DNA of 64,000 nt from Persicitalea sp963716085 (GCA_963716085.1 OY970288.1:2914001-2978000); one strand, 5' to 3'; shown: positions 52,522-61,954, numbered from the stretch's first letter. Notes: generated by a model not told the origin, from the sequence alone. Translations and numbers: made by a program.

Positions 52522-55299
52522 ATGCGCTGGGTTCATCTCAGATTTCTCCTAATCTTGTCCCTGTTGCTGGGTTCTCGCGCTACTGCCGTCAGTCAGGACA
52601 GCGACTCGCTGTATGCCGATGCCGCAATGGAACGGCGATTATCGCTCGCAGAAACGTATCTGATCGCCTACAAGAACGACAGCACCCTTTTTGTTATCGA
52701 TGAATTGCTGAAATCTCTGAAAAGACGTGGCCTGTACAATACGCCTTTCGGGGTTCGGGCTCAACTTGCCGAAGCCCTGGCCTTTGAACAGGAACAGTAC
52801 GGCAAGTTAGCCATGAAGAAGCTGCTACGGGTAGCCCAACTAAGTGAGCAGAAGGAACTATGGGCGTACCACGTCAAAGCCTGCCTGGCCCTGGCCTTAC
52901 TCTACGAAAAGCTTGGTAGGAAGGAAAGCAGCCGACAACAACTCGAGCGTGTAAAAACCATAATCGAACGCCGTGAGTTAGATTCGCTGTACCCCTATTT
53001 CGCAATCCGCCTGGCTTCCTGGGAGCGCCTGTTCGGTGATCAAAAGGAGGCACTGTACTATGCCGCCGAAGCCCTGCGCACCGCCCCGAAATACGGTTTA
53101 TTGCTCGAAGAAGCAATCAGCCATATGCTACTGAATCGGGTGCTGCCGCCATCTTACACCGACAACCGCATGAAGCACTGCCTGGCGGCCGTCAAGATCT
53201 ACCGACAACTGGGTGATCATACCGGACTCAGCTCTATGTTGAACGCTATCTCCCAAATTCAACTTCAAAAGAAGGACTTTCCCCGCGCGCTGGCTTACAG
53301 TGATTCGGCCATTTCGGCGGCCAATCGAGCCATTGCCGAAGGCTACGAACGGTACGAAGCGATGGGTATGCTGTACCAGTCTCGTGGCAATATATATCAG
53401 CAAATGGGAATGCTCGATTCGGCCATAGTGAACATGCAAAAAGGCCACGCGATGGAGTCGACCTTACTCAAAAATGAACATAGTGACGAGGTAATTGAAA
53501 TAGATGCTCGCTACCAGAATAAATACAAACAGCAGCAAATCGAAGAACAACAACTGGCCCTGCGCCTGAAAAACATCCAGTTGGGACTTTCTGCCGCAGT
53601 CGTCGTTTTAGTTTTGATCCTGACATATAATCTGTTCGTGGGGTATCGAAAGCAGCGACAGGCGAAGCAGAAATTACTCGAGCAAAACAGGCTTATCCAA
53701 AATCAGGCCACCCAATTGGCCAATCTCGATGCGGCCAAATCTCGCTTCTTCGCTAATGTGAGCCACGAACTCCGCACCCCGCTTTCGCTCATTATCGGCC
53801 CTATCTCCTCATTGCTGAAGGAGAGTCAGCGAACCGAGCGGGAGACCATGTTGCTCAAAACGGCCAGCCACAGCGCCCGGCAGTTGGAATTGCTGGTTAA
53901 TGACATCCTCGATTTGCAGGAACTCGAAGTGGGCGAAATGCGCCTCGACCCGGAACCCACGGCACTGGAATCGTTCTTTGGTTTGCACCTCAATCAGTTC
54001 GAGTCGCTGGCCCAGTGGCGGCAAATTCACTATCAGCATGAGATAAAAATCGCGCCCGGTGTGGTGGCCGAACTCGATCGGGAAAAGTGTCGTCAGATTC
54101 TTTATAACCTGCTCTCCAATGCTTTCAAGTTTACGCCTCCTGACGGAACCGTCAAGGTTGCGGTGTGCGTACAGGCCGATCGACTCGCTTTTGACGTGAG
54201 CGATACTGGGGCCGGTATCTCTGACCAAGACCTGCCGATGGTGTTCGATCGTTTCTTTCAGGCCAGCTCCGCTTCCGGGGGGACAGGAATTGGCCTGTCC
54301 ATTTGTCATGACTACACCCAATTGATGGGTGGCGACATCCGGGTGGAGAGCAAGCCAGGCGAGGGAAGTGTTTTTTATGTCTCGTGGCCAATCACGTTCT
54401 CCGAAAAACGAAGCGACCTGGCGCCAGTGGCTAGTTGGGAGGTGGACGAACCAAGCGAAAATGCCGTGCCGCTACTGGATTTTGGGGCCGGGTTGCCTGG
54501 ATACACCGCCATCACCGCCACGACGGCTACTGTCGCTGAGGCTGACCCGCGGCCAGCGCTGTTGGTGGTGGAGGACAACCCCGGACTGCTGGGGTATCTT
54601 ACCATGATCCTGTCTGAGAAATACCGCATTGTTCCCGCTGAAAACGGTCAGGTGGCCCTGCAAAAACTAGCCGTCGAAGGATCGGTGGATTTGATCCTGA
54701 GCGACCTGATGATGCCCGTCATGGACGGATACCACCTGCTGGAAGCGTTAAAATCCGGCGGTGCAACCCGGCACATTCCCGTCATTATGCTCACGGCCCG
54801 AACCCGACAGGCCGATCGGCTCAAGGCGTTGCGCATCGGGGTGGACGATTACCTTACCAAACCCTTCGACGAGGAAGAACTGCTGGTGCGAATTACCAAC
54901 CTGCTGAAAAACCAGTCGATAAGAAGGCAGGAGAGTCACGAAGAAAGCCACGAAACCGACACCCATCCCCAACTCTCCCAAGCCGATCAAGCCTGGCTTG
55001 AAAACTTCGAGAAGTACGTGCGGGACAACTTGGCAAGCGAAGTACTGGATATCCCCTCCCTGAGCGAAAATTTCGCAATGAGCGACTCTACCCTGCTTCG
55101 CCAGTTGAAGCGCCTCACGGGTCTCAGTCCTTCGCAGTATTTGCAGGAAATCCGCCTCAACGAGGCGCGGGAGTTGCTGGAAAGCGGCGTTTCCGTTTCA
55201 ATTGCTAGTCTGGCTTCCCGAGTAGGCTATAAAAATGCCCGCACTTTTTCCCGCAACTTCAGCAATCGCTTCGGTAAGTTGCCCAGCGAATTTGTCTAA
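52522..55299 (+). CDS. hybrid two-component regulator with TPR sensor and AraC output
   Basis: A 925-residue one-protein signalling system. A signal peptide (MRWVHLRFLLILSLLLGSRA) is followed by a TPR-rich periplasmic sensor (residues about 30-345), a membrane helix at about 353-373 (AAVVVLVLILTYNLFVGY), HisKA with phospho-acceptor His415 (VSHELRTP), HATPase_c (LLSNAFKFTPPDG, GTGIGLSI), a receiver with phospho-acceptor Asp728 (LILSDLMMPVMDGYH), and an AraC-type DNA-binding tail (about 825-925). Bacteroidota hybrids of this type control nearby glycan genes. Most use a propeller sensor; this one uses TPRs, so a protein or peptidoglycan-type cue is possible. Just after its stop are four direct repeats that look like its operator. 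Confidence 0.93.
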   Translation: MRWVHLRFLLILSLLLGSRATAVSQDSDSLYADAAMERRLSLAETYLIAYKNDSTLFVIDELLKSLKRRGLYNTPFGVRAQLAEALAFEQEQYGKLAMKKLLRVAQLSEQKELWAYHVKACLALALLYEKLGRKESSRQQLERVKTIIERRELDSLYPYFAIRLASWERLFGDQKEALYYAAEALRTAPKYGLLLEEAISHMLLNRVLPPSYTDNRMKHCLAAVKIYRQLGDHTGLSSMLNAISQIQLQKKDFPRALAYSDSAISAANRAIAEGYERYEAMGMLYQSRGNIYQQMGMLDSAIVNMQKGHAMESTLLKNEHSDEVIEIDARYQNKYKQQQIEEQQLALRLKNIQLGLSAAVVVLVLILTYNLFVGYRKQRQAKQKLLEQNRLIQNQATQLANLDAAKSRFFANVSHELRTPLSLIIGPISSLLKESQRTERETMLLKTASHSARQLELLVNDILDLQELEVGEMRLDPEPTALESFFGLHLNQFESLAQWRQIHYQHEIKIAPGVVAELDREKCRQILYNLLSNAFKFTPPDGTVKVAVCVQADRLAFDVSDTGAGISDQDLPMVFDRFFQASSASGGTGIGLSICHDYTQLMGGDIRVESKPGEGSVFYVSWPITFSEKRSDLAPVASWEVDEPSENAVPLLDFGAGLPGYTAITATTATVAEADPRPALLVVEDNPGLLGYLTMILSEKYRIVPAENGQVALQKLAVEGSVDLILSDLMMPVMDGYHLLEALKSGGATRHIPVIMLTARTRQADRLKALRIGVDDYLTKPFDEEELLVRITNLLKNQSIRRQESHEESHETDTHPQLSQADQAWLENFEKYVRDNLASEVLDIPSLSENFAMSDSTLLRQLKRLTGLSPSQYLQEIRLNEARELLESGVSVSIASLASRVGYKNARTFSRNFSNRFGKLPSEFV

Positions 55300-55324
55300 G
55301 CCACTATCGCCCCTCTTTCTACGG

Positions 55325-55405
55325 TGACGGATTTTGGCACCTCTTTGACGGATTAAAGCCGTCCCCCGCCCCACATTGACGGATTTAGCGACAAGATTGA
55401 CGGAT
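55325..55405 (+). promoter_or_regulatory. four-copy TGACGGAT operator candidate
   Basis: Perfect copies of TGACGGAT start at 55325, 55346, 55377 and 55398, all in the same orientation. The spacings of 21, 31 and 21 bp equal two, three and two helical turns, placing all sites on one DNA face. They precede the AbfB-like gene and follow the AraC-type hybrid regulator. A CACCTTTG at 55425-55432, near-consensus for a -7 element, lies 19 bp past the last copy. Confidence 0.75.
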
Positions 55406-55518
55406 AACGCTCCTTCGATTGCCCCACCTTTGTGCCGTTCCCAAAGCGCTGGCTGTCAATAATAGGCATCAGCTATTGGGCATCAGCCGAGGCGGGGCAA
55501 ATAAGATCACGATACACC

Positions 55519-56211
55519 ATGAGGGCGATACGACTGCTGCTGTGTGCACTGTTTCCAATTCTATTTTTCAGTGCGTCCCAGGCCGTGCCTTGTGTCTGTG
55601 TAAGTGACGATACCCTCAGCTATGTCGTCAGCGGCAAGCATCTGGATGAAGTCTTCGAACCCGAGGCCAACTTAAGAATTGGACAAGCTAAGGCAGTGGC
55701 GGACGACCCCCGAAAATTCCGCCTCCTCGCGTATTCGGTCGATGGAAACCGGACGAAGGAAGGCAGCAACTATTACATCGGTTTTGACAAGAACGACATG
55801 TACAACGCCTACGCCTACAACGTAAAGATCGTCACGCCGCAGGATAAAGACATGACCATTCTGGAATTCGAAAGGGTGGAGGCCGACAAAGAACAGGGCA
55901 CCATCGGGCTCAAAGTAGCCAACGCACCCGCCGCCGACCTGTACCTACTGGTAGCGGACGATAAAAGAATAATTATGGCCCCGGGACGGCCTGTGTACAA
56001 TCGGGGCAATTTCTATGTGCGCAAACCAGAGGAACCAGCGGCAGAAAACCTGGGCTTCGTTTCTTTTGAAACCGTTGATTTTCTTAAAGGCATCGGGCAT
56101 TTTTTACGGCATGAAAAGAGAGGCTTGAAAGTAACCGAAGCCACTGCCACTAATCGTAAGAACAAAGTTTATCGCCAGGACGCTTCCTGGATTTTTGAGC
56201 CAGTAAAGTAA
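55519..56211 (+). CDS. secreted protein with AbfB-like C-terminus (paralogue 1)
   Basis: A 230-residue exported protein; the start at 55519 gives a signal peptide (MRAIRLLLCALFPILFF to SQA), while upstream in-frame codons overlap the spacer. From about residue 70 it aligns end to end with the last 170 residues of the protein at 59,104: RLLAYSVDGNRTKEGSNYYI, ILEFERVEADKEQGTIGLKV, FVSFETVDFLKGIGHFLRHE and VYRQDASWIFEPVK. The ending resembles AbfB/CBM42 arabinose-binding repeats (FLRHE...DA.F), suggesting a beta-trefoil-like sugar binder. No catalytic site is visible. It is the first gene after the operator array. Confidence 0.72.
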   Translation: MRAIRLLLCALFPILFFSASQAVPCVCVSDDTLSYVVSGKHLDEVFEPEANLRIGQAKAVADDPRKFRLLAYSVDGNRTKEGSNYYIGFDKNDMYNAYAYNVKIVTPQDKDMTILEFERVEADKEQGTIGLKVANAPAADLYLLVADDKRIIMAPGRPVYNRGNFYVRKPEEPAAENLGFVSFETVDFLKGIGHFLRHEKRGLKVTEATATNRKNKVYRQDASWIFEPVK

Positions 56212-56402
56212 GCAGGGGCCACTGTGTCCCGAACATAGGTCATTGACCACAAAGGCCGGTACGTCGCTATTGCCTTATAATTCACATTCATATTCAACTC
56301 AAATTTAAAATAGATATGAATAAGCTAAACACCTCTGTTTTTCTCTACCTGCTGGCCCGGCTGTGGTCAGTTGACCTAAAAGACCAAAATCCCCTGCTCA
56401 TT

Positions 56403-58949
56403 ATGAAAAAAGTCCAAAAATGCGTCTTGTTTGGTGTGATTTGGGTTGTGTATTCTTTCCACAACCCGGTCTTTACATACGGCCAAACGACTATCTGGTT
56501 GCCGAAAGTAGATAGAACAGAAAGTGAACTCACTTACACTTACAGTGTTCAGGCTCCAGATTATTTAGCCGACTGGATTCTTAACACTCCGGCTGCCGGG
56601 AGTGGGCAGTTTCTCCAGAAAACAGTTGACGGCAAGAACTATACAATAATAAAGCGGTTCACCACTTGGGATTTAGGTGGTTCGTGTCCAGAAAAAACAG
56701 GGCAAATTCGCTTTGATACCAAAATGGGCGATATGGATGGTGCCTGGAAATCCGAACCAAAACTTAAGGACGAGTCACAAGTAATCCAGGCATTGAATTC
56801 GGCCGTTCCACCAACGGACGGGCCCTGGAAGTCGGCCATCGTACTCGCCCTGAAATGGGAAGGCACTACCCCTCCCTCCCTAAAGTTCACCGAAGAGATT
56901 TCTCAACTTGATCAGGCAAAGGCCAGAATGGTCAACATAGCTAAAAATACGAAAGCCGGTAAGTTCTATCCAGAAGTAAAAGTGCCTGTCGATGTAGCGG
57001 GCTACCGTGCGGCTATGCTTGAAATTGTCAACCTGGCCAGAAAAGACCCTGACTATCGCTCGAAAAATAAATTCGCTACTAACCTTCGGGATGACATAGC
57101 GCAGACTACACCCAGTCAGCGGCAAAAGATCTATCATAATAATCTTACTTCTCCTCTTTTTAATGACGTGCAACTTGATGACAAGTTGAATAACCTGGCA
57201 CAGATACAGGCGGAATGGGCTGCAAAGAATAATTACATGGGACATGACGGCCCCCGTAATTATAATGGCGTTACAATGGTAGATTTCGGTCAGCGTGCTG
57301 ATCACTTTACTCCCGGATATATATCAGCAGGGGAGGCTGGTGGCTGGGCAACTTCGCCCGAAGGCTGGATGCAAAGTGAAACACATTTTCGCCCCTGGTT
57401 TAGTATCGGTCATGACGTTGACTTCGTTGGTTTTGGGGTGGCGATTGGGGGTGATGGTAAATTGCGTGCCTTTGGTGTAGCCACCTCGACTCGTCCACAT
57501 ACTGTTGCCGCAGAATCCAAGAGCTACACGTTCAACCTGCCGCTCGCTTCTGGTGCGGTGATGGAACGTGAAAAGAAATACATTTCAGATGACGGGCGCA
57601 CCTATATGATGTGGCCTAAAGACGGAAACCTGGGTGTTTTCTTGGATCGAAGCAAGGAGCCGGTGAAGGAAAATGACATCATGCTATGGAGCATAGCAAC
57701 AAGTAATCTGAAAATTAGTCCGTGGCAGGCTGCATCCGTGCGTATGTCTGCCGCTGCTAATCTGGAAGTAATCGACAAAGACGGGAAAGTATTATGGACG
57801 TCTTCAGGTCAAAAACCGAAGCTCGACCAAAACGGCCTTTCTCAAGAGCCAATAGTTTTTGTTGGCAGCAGACCCAAAGATCAACCCACTGCCGCTGCCA
57901 ACGGTAGCGATAAAGCGCCCGGTTCTTCGCCAAAAGCCGATCCCTTCGCGGCCAACCCAGCCCCCGCCAGCGCGGCAACGCTCAAGTACCAGACCCGTAT
58001 GACGCCCGGCGACAAACTCATGGAAGGCGAAAAGATGGTCTCGGCCAACGGCAACTTCCAGCTCCGGGGAACGCCCGCCGGGGATTTTGTGATCGAAGAC
58101 GTCCGAAACAACCGGGTTGTCTACACCTTCCCGCTGAGTCGTCCCATCAGTCCGCCCCCGGTGAGTTTTCTGAGCTACAATACCGACGGTAACATCTGCA
58201 TCGACAGCCGCCAAAGCAAATCGTACTGCGCCACCAACGGGCGCGACGGTGTGGCTCCCATCATTCTCAACAAGACTGACCATGCCGAACTGACCAATGA
58301 CGGGCGGCTGGTACTCATCGACAAGCAGGGCAACGCCATCTGGGACAACGTCAACGGCACTGTAACCCCGGCTGTGGCTACTCCCGCCCCGGTCCGGTCA
58401 GGAAACAACGCCGGTACGGGCAATCCCAACGCCGGGGGCAGCAACGCGGGCAACTTAGCCATGGGAAAGTCGGCCCGGCAGTCCTCCGACATCGACGCGA
58501 TTGGCGTCGCGGGAAAAGCCGTGGACGGGAATACCGACGGCGTTTTAAAGTTCGATAACACTAACTCGGTGTCCCATACCAATCCAGGGATAGGGTATCA
58601 CTGGTGGGAGGTGGATTTGGGAGCAGTCCAGGACATAAATCGCATCGTTATTTGGAACAGGGAGGGTGATGGTGCGGAGTTACTTCGGAACTTCGTTGTG
58701 ACCGTGTCCAAATCACCCATAATTTGGAGAGGTGCTGTTGGAGGAGGAGAATTTACGCCCATGAGTTCTGATTTTAACGAGAAGCCGAGTAATACAAATA
58801 GTGGTCCACTAAATCCTGCCTGGACAACAACCTCAAGCAGTTACACCATGAGTAACCTCAACAGAAAAGGGCGCTATGTGCGCATCTCGTTGCTCGACAA
58901 CACCTCTACGTCACTCACCCTGGCAGAAGTGCAGGTGTTTGGCAAGTAA
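56403..58949 (+). CDS. secreted CAP / bulb-lectin / fucolectin-like fusion
   Basis: An 848-residue exported protein; the start at 56403 yields the signal MKKVQKCVLFGVIWVVYSF. Residues about 190-360 form a CAP (SCP/PR-1) domain: YRAAMLEIVNLARKDPDY, LNNLAQIQAEWAAKNNYMGH, GWMQSETHFRPWF. Residues about 380-490 and 540-660 are bulb-type lectin-like modules (NGNFQLRGTPAGDFVIED, LTNDGRLVLIDKQGNAIWDN), separated by a Pro/Ala-rich linker. The last 150 residues are an F5/8 type C, fucolectin-like domain (NLAMGKSARQSSDIDAIGVA, RYVRISLLDNTSTSLTLAEV). The canonical fucose motif is interrupted and the mannose motif is degenerate, so ligands are uncertain. It sits between two AbfB-like paralogues. Confidence 0.83.
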   Translation: MKKVQKCVLFGVIWVVYSFHNPVFTYGQTTIWLPKVDRTESELTYTYSVQAPDYLADWILNTPAAGSGQFLQKTVDGKNYTIIKRFTTWDLGGSCPEKTGQIRFDTKMGDMDGAWKSEPKLKDESQVIQALNSAVPPTDGPWKSAIVLALKWEGTTPPSLKFTEEISQLDQAKARMVNIAKNTKAGKFYPEVKVPVDVAGYRAAMLEIVNLARKDPDYRSKNKFATNLRDDIAQTTPSQRQKIYHNNLTSPLFNDVQLDDKLNNLAQIQAEWAAKNNYMGHDGPRNYNGVTMVDFGQRADHFTPGYISAGEAGGWATSPEGWMQSETHFRPWFSIGHDVDFVGFGVAIGGDGKLRAFGVATSTRPHTVAAESKSYTFNLPLASGAVMEREKKYISDDGRTYMMWPKDGNLGVFLDRSKEPVKENDIMLWSIATSNLKISPWQAASVRMSAAANLEVIDKDGKVLWTSSGQKPKLDQNGLSQEPIVFVGSRPKDQPTAAANGSDKAPGSSPKADPFAANPAPASAATLKYQTRMTPGDKLMEGEKMVSANGNFQLRGTPAGDFVIEDVRNNRVVYTFPLSRPISPPPVSFLSYNTDGNICIDSRQSKSYCATNGRDGVAPIILNKTDHAELTNDGRLVLIDKQGNAIWDNVNGTVTPAVATPAPVRSGNNAGTGNPNAGGSNAGNLAMGKSARQSSDIDAIGVAGKAVDGNTDGVLKFDNTNSVSHTNPGIGYHWWEVDLGAVQDINRIVIWNREGDGAELLRNFVVTVSKSPIIWRGAVGGGEFTPMSSDFNEKPSNTNSGPLNPAWTTTSSSYTMSNLNRKGRYVRISLLDNTSTSLTLAEVQVFGK

Positions 58950-59103
58950 GGTACCGCCGTTTCTGCCCAATTTGAACGGGTTCTGCTCTGAAGCTGGCGA
59001 AAACCGCTGTGCCAACCGAGTTTCCTTTGCAGCATGATCAATAAACGTAGGCCGCCGAAAATACGGATTAGAGTAGGCAACATACAAAACCCGATCAATC
59101 AAC

Positions 59104-60225
59104 ATGAAAAAAGCACGACTACTTTTACTCGCCATGATCTGCACCCTGTATGTGGGTAAATCAAATGCGCAAAATGGAATTGTTGTCCCGCCCTGGCAGA
59201 TGTACGAGGGTGATAAGATTCCCGTGAAGGGAAAGGTTACGTTTAAAGAGCATGGCGACGCTGCTGCCTTCAGTGTCATACAGGTTCCTGCGCCGAACGC
59301 ACCGGGCTGGAAACCGGCTGAGTACGGTAAGGATGGCGAGGTGACTTTCGACCGGAAGTCAGATTTGCCCTGCGACTTTTCGGTGATCAAGCCCACGTTT
59401 TTCCAGACGACGGTCATGATTCCCAAAGGCATGAAGGTCAACTCGTTCAAAGTGTACTATATCAAAGCAGATGACGGTGCCCGCATCTACGTGAATGGCC
59501 AGTTTAAGCCGGAGGCTGACCTGACGTTCAACAAACAGCAGACAAGAGCAAACGCCATTGACCTGAGTAGTTTTGCCAAAGAAGGCGAAAACCGGGTGGT
59601 TATCGCGCAGTACGACGACTGTGGCGGAGGTAACTCCCTGCACGGAATCGACATTGAAGTGAATGGCAAAGAGGTAACGCCCAAGATGGTAGCGCCAACG
59701 CTACCCACCCGGTTCCGGCTCCACGCCTATTCGATCAGTGGCAAGCGGGTTGAGAAAGGCAGTGACTACTGGATGGGATTCGACGAGAAGGCCCAGAAGG
59801 TAAATGCCGCCAACAATAACGCGAAGTATTACGACGGGAAAATTGTCAGTCCAAAAAACGCTACCATCATGGAGTTCGAGCGGGTGGACATCGACAAGGA
59901 GAAGGGAATCATCATGCTCAAACTGGCGAACAATCCCGATCCCAAGGTCGACCTTTATCTTCAGGTAGGCGACGACAAGAACGTAACATTGTACCCCGGC
60001 ACAGCTAAGAGTGGCAGAGGGTACTTTTACGTGCGGGTTCCCGAGGAGAAAGAGGCCGGAGACCTCAATTTCGTTTCGCTCGAAACTGCGGGCTATCCAA
60101 GCAACGGCGGCTGGTTTCTCCGGCATGAGGGTTATGGGTTGAAGGTGACTCCGGGCGATGTCAACACCCGCAAAAACGTGGTGTATCGGCAGGACGCCAC
60201 CTGGCTCTTCGAACCAGTGAAGTAA
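59104..60225 (+). CDS. secreted protein with jelly-roll and AbfB-like domains (paralogue 2)
   Basis: A 373-residue exported protein (signal MKKARLLLLAMICTLYVGKS to NAQ). Residues about 20-200 form a galactose-binding-like jelly roll like the sugar-binding domain of GH2 enzymes (FQTTVMIPKGMKVNSFKVYY, ADDGARIYVNGQFKPEADLT, NRVVIAQYDDCGGGNSLHGI). The last 170 residues are a paralogue of the protein at 55,519, ending VVYRQDATWLFEPVK. No enzyme active site is seen. It ends 6 bp before a perfect 27-bp hairpin. Confidence 0.78.
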   Translation: MKKARLLLLAMICTLYVGKSNAQNGIVVPPWQMYEGDKIPVKGKVTFKEHGDAAAFSVIQVPAPNAPGWKPAEYGKDGEVTFDRKSDLPCDFSVIKPTFFQTTVMIPKGMKVNSFKVYYIKADDGARIYVNGQFKPEADLTFNKQQTRANAIDLSSFAKEGENRVVIAQYDDCGGGNSLHGIDIEVNGKEVTPKMVAPTLPTRFRLHAYSISGKRVEKGSDYWMGFDEKAQKVNAANNNAKYYDGKIVSPKNATIMEFERVDIDKEKGIIMLKLANNPDPKVDLYLQVGDDKNVTLYPGTAKSGRGYFYVRVPEEKEAGDLNFVSLETAGYPSNGGWFLRHEGYGLKVTPGDVNTRKNVVYRQDATWLFEPVK

Positions 60226-60231
60226 GTTTTT

Positions 60232-60305
60232 AAGAACATGAAACGGGGTTCGGCTGGCGACGGGTATATACACCCACTGCCAGCCGAACCCCGTTTCATG
60301 TTCTT
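60232..60305. terminator. perfect 27-bp inverted repeat / terminator
   Basis: The arms are 60232-60258 and 60279-60305, all 27 bases pairing, around a 20-base loop that itself contains GGGT/ACCC. It starts 6 bp after the stop of the preceding gene. The stem is far longer than usual for a terminator and is not followed by a long T run. Confidence 0.8.
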
Positions 60306-60414
60306 TGGGTCAGATATCGGGCTATTCAATTTTGAAAGTAAATCACGACGGTAGATTTTCATCGTAGCCACTTTTGTATTCTTGAAAAAGAATCACTCCA
60401 TTATTCTGAAAGAA

Positions 60415-61893
60415 ATGCAACGATTACTGTTCTGCTTTTTCGTGCTTATGTGCGGCAATTGCGTGGCTCAGAAAAAGCCCGCTGCCCCCCCGCCCAACAT
60501 AATATACATCATCGGCGACGACATCTCGGCCGAGGACATCGGATGCTACGGCAACGCCAAAATCCGCACGCCGAACATTGACCGCATGGCGCGGGAGGGT
60601 ATGAAATTTACCAATTTTTACCTCACAGCCAGCTCCTGCAGCCCCAGCCGGACGAGCATCCTCTCGGGCCGCTACCCGCACAACACCGGGTCGGCGGAGC
60701 TGCATACCGCCCTGCCCGCGCATCTGGAATATTTCCCGGAGCTGATGAAAAGAAGCGGCTACTATACCGCACATTCCGGTAAGTTTCACGAGGGGCCGAA
60801 CACCCGCCGCGCCTACGACCTGATGGTGAACGATCGTAAAGAAGTAGGTGAAGGCGGCGAGGAAGCGTGGTTGGGAATCTTGAAAAATCGCCCGAAAGAA
60901 AAACCCTTCTTTTTCTGGTTCGCCTCATTCGATGCTCACCGCCCCTGGTCTTCGGCAGAAAATCTGAGCGAAGTCGAAGACCCACAGTTGCATGACCCGG
61001 CCAAGGACGTCAAGATTCCCCCGCAGCTTTTGGACACGCCAGATACGCGCACCGACCTGGCCTCATACTACAACGAGATCAGCCGTCTTGACCACTACCT
61101 CGGCGAGCTGCAAAAAGAACTCGAACGGCAGGGCATCGCCGACAATACCATCATTGTTTTTATGGCCGATAACGGTCGTCCGTTCTCGGGCAGTAAGACG
61201 CGCGTGTACGACACCGGGATGCGGACCCCCTTCGTGGTCAAGTGGCCCAAAGGAATCAGCAAACCGGGAACCGTCAGCGAAAGTATGGTCAGCGCCATCG
61301 ACATCGCCCCCACGCTCTTACAGGCCGCGCAGGCCGGGCCGTCCAAGACAACGCAGGGCGTGAGTTTTTTAGATTTGTTTAAAAACCCGAAGAAACCATT
61401 CAGAAATTACGTATTCTCGGAACACAACTGGCACGACTTCGAGGCCCACGAACGGGCGGTGCGAACCAAAAACTATCTTTATATCCGCAATGAACGGCCC
61501 GATTTGGCCAATCAAGGCCCTCTCGATGCCATCAAAAGTCCCTCGGCGCACGATTTGATCCTGGCCAGAAAGAAGGGGAATCTGACGCCGATTCAGGAAG
61601 ACATCTTTCGCGCCCCGCGACCGAGCGAGGAATTCTTCGACGTTCGGAAGGATTTTATTCAGGAAAAAAACCTGACCGACGATCCTGCCTACGCCACCGA
61701 AGTAGAAAAGCTGCGGAAGGTGCTTAAGCAATGGCAGGCCGAAACGGGCGATACCGTTCCCGACCGCCTGACGCCCGACTGGTATCACCGCGAAACGGGC
61801 AAACCGCTGGCCGCCCAAAAACAAAGCTTGCGGGGCGAGATGCCCGGCGCGGCGGAGGATGCAACGCGGATCGAAGCGAAAGGACCTTTTTGA
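60415..61893 (+). CDS. secreted type I sulfatase (sulfatase 1)
   Basis: A 492-residue exported sulfatase; the start at 60415 gives the signal MQRLLFCFFVLMCGNCVAQ, and a TTG 33 bp upstream is an alternative. Cys75 in SSCSPSRTSILSGR is the formylglycine-forming residue. The metal site is shown by IIGDDISAEDIGCYG near residue 30 and FMADNGRPFSGSKT near 255, and LDHYLGELQKEL lies near 230. It removes sulfate esters, probably from polysaccharide. No sulfatase-maturating enzyme is nearby. A second sulfatase follows across a REP-like element. Confidence 0.93.
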   Translation: MQRLLFCFFVLMCGNCVAQKKPAAPPPNIIYIIGDDISAEDIGCYGNAKIRTPNIDRMAREGMKFTNFYLTASSCSPSRTSILSGRYPHNTGSAELHTALPAHLEYFPELMKRSGYYTAHSGKFHEGPNTRRAYDLMVNDRKEVGEGGEEAWLGILKNRPKEKPFFFWFASFDAHRPWSSAENLSEVEDPQLHDPAKDVKIPPQLLDTPDTRTDLASYYNEISRLDHYLGELQKELERQGIADNTIIVFMADNGRPFSGSKTRVYDTGMRTPFVVKWPKGISKPGTVSESMVSAIDIAPTLLQAAQAGPSKTTQGVSFLDLFKNPKKPFRNYVFSEHNWHDFEAHERAVRTKNYLYIRNERPDLANQGPLDAIKSPSAHDLILARKKGNLTPIQEDIFRAPRPSEEFFDVRKDFIQEKNLTDDPAYATEVEKLRKVLKQWQAETGDTVPDRLTPDWYHRETGKPLAAQKQSLRGEMPGAAEDATRIEAKGPF

Positions 61894-61954
61894 ATGATGA
61901 GTGATGAATCAGTAGTGTAAGAAGGATTTGTAATAAAATGAAAAAATTATATGG

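Noticed and set aside
55425..55432. Firm promoter for the AbfB-like gene
   Set aside because: CACCTTTG lacks the first T of the -7 element and the nearest TTG is 25 bp away, longer than usual; kept only as a remark.
58400..58949. Confirmed fucose-binding lectin
   Set aside because: The H-x24-R-x-D signature is not satisfied, so only the fold is assigned.
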